Source of the DNA: Pseudomonadota bacterium
GTDB lineage: Bacteria > Pseudomonadota > Gammaproteobacteria > Burkholderiales > SG8-39
Direction: 5' to 3'
DNA length: 10,913 nucleotides
Assembly: GCA_021825225.1 (NCBI GenBank)
Contig: JAKAIH010000037.1
Span: forward strand, 1 to 10,913
Shown: one piece after another, positions 8,796 to 10,913 of the stretch
How the letters are laid out: each line of letters opens with the position of its first letter
How positions within the stretch are numbered: the stretch's first letter is position 1
Program-made: the position numbers and the translations under genes
The notes under the pieces: generated by a model
What the model was told of the DNA's origin: nothing
The model's input: only the letters and a program-made list of their open reading frames with translations
Database searches by the model: none

Positions 8796-9587
8796 ATGTC
8801 CGCATCAGCCGTCAACCCAGGGCACATCCAATCGCTGCGGCAGGAGCGCGCCTTGCTCTGGGGCGTGCTGGCGTCCATTGTCTTGCACTTGCTGGCATTG
8901 CTCTGGTTTTCCCAACGCGATGTGCAGGCGCCACCGGCGACATCACTGCTGATACTAACGGCAAGATTGGCGCCGGCCGCGAGGACGCCTCGCGAGCAGT
9001 CCGCACCGACGCCACCGCAGTTTGCGGCGCCGCGTCCATCAAAACCGGCCACGGCGCCGCACCCGGTACTCGAGAAGCGCGTGCCCGCGCGGACGCGAGA
9101 TGTGCAAAAAAAGGCGCCGGTCGAGGGGGCAAAGACTGCACCGGCCGAACCGGCGCCCGAACCCGCGGCTGCCGCTGCGCCAAGCCCACCGCCGGCTGCG
9201 CCGGAACCGGCCGAGTCCGCGTCTCAGGCGCCTGTCGGTCCAAAGACCGAGGCGACTGCCAAGTCTGGCAGTGAGGCAGACAAAGGGACGCTAGAGCAAT
9301 ACCGCTTGGCTCTGATCGCGGCGACCAGACGCTACAAGCGTTATCCGGCGATCGCGATGGAGAAGGGCTGGCAGGGAAGGGTGGAGGTGCATATGGAGAT
9401 CGGCGCCAACGGCATGCTCGCCAACGCCTCGATCAAGTCCAGCAGCGGCCATGAGATCCTGGACAGTCAGGCGATGGACATGCTCAAGAAGGGCAAGACC
9501 ACGGTGCAGATTCCGGCGAGCTTGCGCGGGCGGGCGTTCAGCGTGGATGTTCCGGTTATCTTCAATCTGGACAACCCCAGCTCCTGA
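8796..9587 (+). CDS. TonB-family energy transducer
   Basis: TonB-type proteins use ExbB/ExbD and the proton-motive force to drive outer-membrane receptors for iron chelates and other ligands. The 263-residue product has a single membrane anchor (about residues 20-38) carrying the Ser-x3-His motif (Ser27, His31) of true TonB anchors. A long Pro/Ala-rich spacer (about 58-165) crosses the periplasm, and a C-terminal TonB domain (about 170-262) contains YPAIAMEKGWQGRVEV and SSGHEILDSQAMDMLKK. The ATG at 8796 has no ribosome site; the mRNA may be leaderless. No exbB, exbD or receptor gene is in the window. It converges on the iron-permease operon, leaving ten bases between stop codons, which hints at a role in iron uptake without proving it. 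I give no numbered tonB symbol because paralogues are common. Confidence 0.9.
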   Translation: MSASAVNPGHIQSLRQERALLWGVLASIVLHLLALLWFSQRDVQAPPATSLLILTARLAPAARTPREQSAPTPPQFAAPRPSKPATAPHPVLEKRVPARTRDVQKKAPVEGAKTAPAEPAPEPAAAAAPSPPPAAPEPAESASQAPVGPKTEATAKSGSEADKGTLEQYRLALIAATRRYKRYPAIAMEKGWQGRVEVHMEIGANGMLANASIKSSSGHEILDSQAMDMLKKGKTTVQIPASLRGRAFSVDVPVIFNLDNPSS

Positions 9588-9592
9588 GGAGC
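9580..9592. repeat. Short hairpin between converging tonB-like and FTR1 genes
   Basis: GCTCC (9580-9584) and GGAGC (9588-9592) are perfect inverted repeats around the TGA stop of the tonB-like gene. A second inverted repeat centred on GCCGGC follows at once and reaches the FTR1 stop. No T-run is present on either strand, so termination by this element alone is uncertain. Confidence 0.35.
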
Positions 9593-9597
9593 CGGCT

Positions 9598-10455
9598 TCA
9601 GCGCGAGGGGCTGGCCGAAACAGCTGTAACAGTATTGGCGTGGGCGCGGCGCTCACTGGCGTTGACGAGTTTCATCAGCGCCACGATTGCGCCCAGCGTG
9701 GCGAAATAGAACAGCAACTGGATACCGTAAGGACGGGCGGTATAACCGATCAGCGTATGCAGCACCCTGCCGAGGATGCTTTCGTCGGCGACCAGCCATG
9801 TCGTATCCCACACGCTTTGGCCCAGCGCCGGCAGGATGTCGGCCTGAACCAGGAAGGCCGCTCCCTGCGCCGCCATGCCGGCGGCGAGCAGAAGGATCAT
9901 CCAGCCGGTCACCGCAAAGAGGCGCGAGCTGGGGATGCGCAGCAGCCCCAGGTACAACGCGGTGCCGACGGCCGCACCCGCGCCGACGCCGACGAGCACG
10001 CCTGCGAGCATGCCGCTAGCCTGCCCTGATGCGGACGCGGCAACGCCATACAGGAACAGCACCAGCTCCGAGCCTTCACGCAGAACCGCCATGCCCACTA
10101 CGGCAGCGAGTACGTGCATGGGTCTGGTGCCGCCGCGCACTGCAGCGCCTACACTCTTCAGGCTGCTTGCCAGTTCGCGCCCATGCCGGCTCATCCAGAC
10201 GTTATGCCAGCCGAGCATGATCACTGCGAGGAACAGTATCGAGGCATTGAGCAGTTCCTGTCCCACGCCTGAGGCGGCTGCGGCGATGGCGTCGGCAAAC
10301 AAGGCGACGGCCGTTGCGCCCAGTAAGCCGCCGAGCACGCCACCACTCACCCACAGGCCGCGCCGCACAACCCCGCGCGTCGCCGCAAGCACGATACTCA
10401 CCACCAGCGCGGCTTCGAGCACTTCGCGAAAAACGATAATGGCAGTGGCGAGCAT
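9598..10455 (-). CDS. FTR1/EfeU-type iron permease
   Basis: FTR1-family permeases move iron across the inner membrane, usually with a periplasmic partner that binds or oxidises ferrous iron. This 285-residue protein is highly hydrophobic with about seven membrane helices. It carries both REXXE iron-binding motifs: REVLE at residues 10-14 in the first helix and REGSE at 126-130. The length matches the family (about 270-285). The ATG is nine bases after the stop of the cupredoxin gene, with no clear ribosome site, so translational coupling is likely. Expression should follow the Fur-type promoter in front of the cupredoxin gene. It resembles FtrC of FtrABCD, FetM of FetMP and EfeU of EfeUOB. 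No P19, EfeB or polyferredoxin gene is found downstream, where the tonB-like gene converges, so a system name is not assigned. Confidence 0.93.
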   Translation of the reverse strand: MLATAIIVFREVLEAALVVSIVLAATRGVVRRGLWVSGGVLGGLLGATAVALFADAIAAAASGVGQELLNASILFLAVIMLGWHNVWMSRHGRELASSLKSVGAAVRGGTRPMHVLAAVVGMAVLREGSELVLFLYGVAASASGQASGMLAGVLVGVGAGAAVGTALYLGLLRIPSSRLFAVTGWMILLLAAGMAAQGAAFLVQADILPALGQSVWDTTWLVADESILGRVLHTLIGYTARPYGIQLLFYFATLGAIVALMKLVNASERRAHANTVTAVSASPSR

Positions 10456-10464
10456 AGGGGTGGC

Positions 10465-10809
10465 CTATTTCGCGACGATCCGGCCTTGCGCCGTGCCCTC
10501 GTGATATTCACCGACGAACCTGTAGGTGCCTGGCTTCAGCGGGCCTATGCTGATCGTGGCCTGTCCTTTGCCGGGGATGATCTTTTCACGCTTGAGATCA
10601 TGGCTTTCGAATTCTTCCGGGGTAGGGTCGAGGTTCTTCACCGTCAGTTTCAATTTTCTGCCTGCAGGGACTTCCAGTTGGGAAGGATCGAAGCGGTGAT
10701 CCTTGATCGTGACATTAAGGCTATCGTCCGCAGCCGTAGCAATACTGCTGAAAAAGCCAGAGCTCAGTCCGGTCAGCGCCAGCGCATTCAGAGCAAGAAT
10801 TCGTTTCAC
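10465..10809 (-). CDS. Periplasmic cupredoxin-like protein, partner of the FTR1 permease
   Basis: The 114-residue product has a signal peptide (KR start, hydrophobic core about 4-20, cleavage after Ala26 in IATA) and one cupredoxin fold, seen in IKDHRFDPSQLEVPAGRKLK and a Gly-Tyr-rich C-terminal strand GTYRFVGEYHEGTAQG. It resembles FtrB and the N-terminal cupredoxin domain of EfeO, which deliver or oxidise Fe(II) for FTR1 permeases. The mature part has no Cys and no Met, so it cannot form a type 1 blue-copper site. His38, His70 and His103 with nearby Glu residues are possible metal ligands. Translation starts at GTG 10809 (read as Met), preceded by GAGG six bases upstream; the ATG at 10820 is out of frame. 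The gene is first in the operon, directly behind a Fur-type promoter, and ends nine bases before the permease. Confidence 0.9.
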   Translation of the reverse strand: MKRILALNALALTGLSSGFFSSIATAADDSLNVTIKDHRFDPSQLEVPAGRKLKLTVKNLDPTPEEFESHDLKREKIIPGKGQATISIGPLKPGTYRFVGEYHEGTAQGRIVAK

Positions 10810-10832
10810 GGCAGCCTCATAAAATTGCTCGC

Positions 10833-10860
10833 AATGAGAAAATAATAATGGTTCTCATTC
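10833..10860 (-). promoter_or_regulatory. Fur-box-like operator over the promoter of the cupredoxin-FTR1 operon
   Basis: Read on the - strand from 10859, AATGAGAACCATTATT matches the inner 16 bases of the classical Fur box at 13 positions. AATGAGAA (10833-10840) and TTCTCATT (10852-10859) also form a perfect inverted repeat around an AT-rich core, so overlapping Fur dimers are possible. The site overlaps the spacer and -10, the expected place for iron-dependent repression. Confidence is high because the genes downstream are iron-uptake genes. Confidence 0.85.
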
Positions 10861-10870
10861 GCTGTGTCAA
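10842..10870 (-). promoter_or_regulatory. Consensus-like sigma70 promoter of the cupredoxin-FTR1 operon
   Basis: On the - strand TTGACA (10870-10865) is followed after exactly 17 bases by TATTAT (10847-10842), a perfect -35 and a five-of-six -10. Transcription should start near 10835, leaving a leader of about 25 bases that contains the GAGG ribosome site. Such a strong promoter needs a repressor, and a Fur-like site covers it. Confidence 0.85.
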
Positions 10871-10913
10871 GGTGTGTTCGGAAGTTGAGCAGCCCCGGCT
10901 GCGGCGCTGGCAT

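Noticed and set aside
9374..9381. KOPS-like GGGAAGGG in the tonB-like gene
   Set aside because: One match in about 11 kb on two strands is what chance predicts, so it says nothing about FtsK loading or replication direction here.
10806..10913. 35-codon - strand frame ending in a GTGA overlap with the cupredoxin start
   Set aside because: It runs through a strong promoter and Fur box, so it cannot be on the operon's main transcript. The GTGA overlap is probably chance, though the start of the frame lies at the window edge.

Overview
The window looks like a chromosomal segment of a GC-rich Gram-negative bacterium, most likely a betaproteobacterium. The strongest reason is the housekeeping run ftsK-lolA-rarA-serS, a gene order long known in proteobacteria (E. 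coli has the same order). LolA implies an outer membrane and a Lol lipoprotein pathway. Assignment below class level is not possible from this sequence alone.

Left part (1-2980): the 3' end of an unrecognised gene open at the window edge, then two tandem Crp/Fnr-type regulators of identical length (224 aa, about 72% identical by hand count), then a secreted FecR-domain protein closed by a strong intrinsic terminator. All are on the + strand. Both regulators keep part of the cyclic-nucleotide phosphate-binding cassette but lack the Thr-Ser pair that contacts the adenine in E. coli CRP. A 29-bp near-perfect palindrome lies upstream of the fecR-like gene, about where a class II activator would bind. 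Together these suggest a small sensory or regulatory module placed upstream of the core operon.

Central part (2981-8760): a probable promoter, then ftsK (DNA translocase), lolA (starts directly after the ftsK stop), rarA, serS and a tRNA-Ser(CGA), ended by an intrinsic terminator. The synthetase gene is followed at once by one of its own substrate tRNAs. The genes serve chromosome segregation, lipoprotein sorting, replication-fork maintenance and translation, so tight spacing rather than shared pathway links them.

Right part (8761-10913): a TonB-family energy transducer on the + strand, possibly leaderless, converges on a two-gene - strand operon: a periplasmic cupredoxin without the usual copper Cys, followed by an FTR1/EfeU-type iron permease. 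A consensus-like sigma70 promoter (TTGACA, 17 bp, TATTAT) lies upstream of that operon, and a Fur-box-like sequence covers its spacer and -10, so iron repression is strongly suggested. The right third is therefore an iron-acquisition locus.

No insertion sequence, prophage, CRISPR array or origin was seen, and no stretch above 300 bases lacks a gene. The least ordinary parts are the paired Crp-like regulators with their FecR neighbour and palindrome, and the minimal cupredoxin-FTR1 operon.
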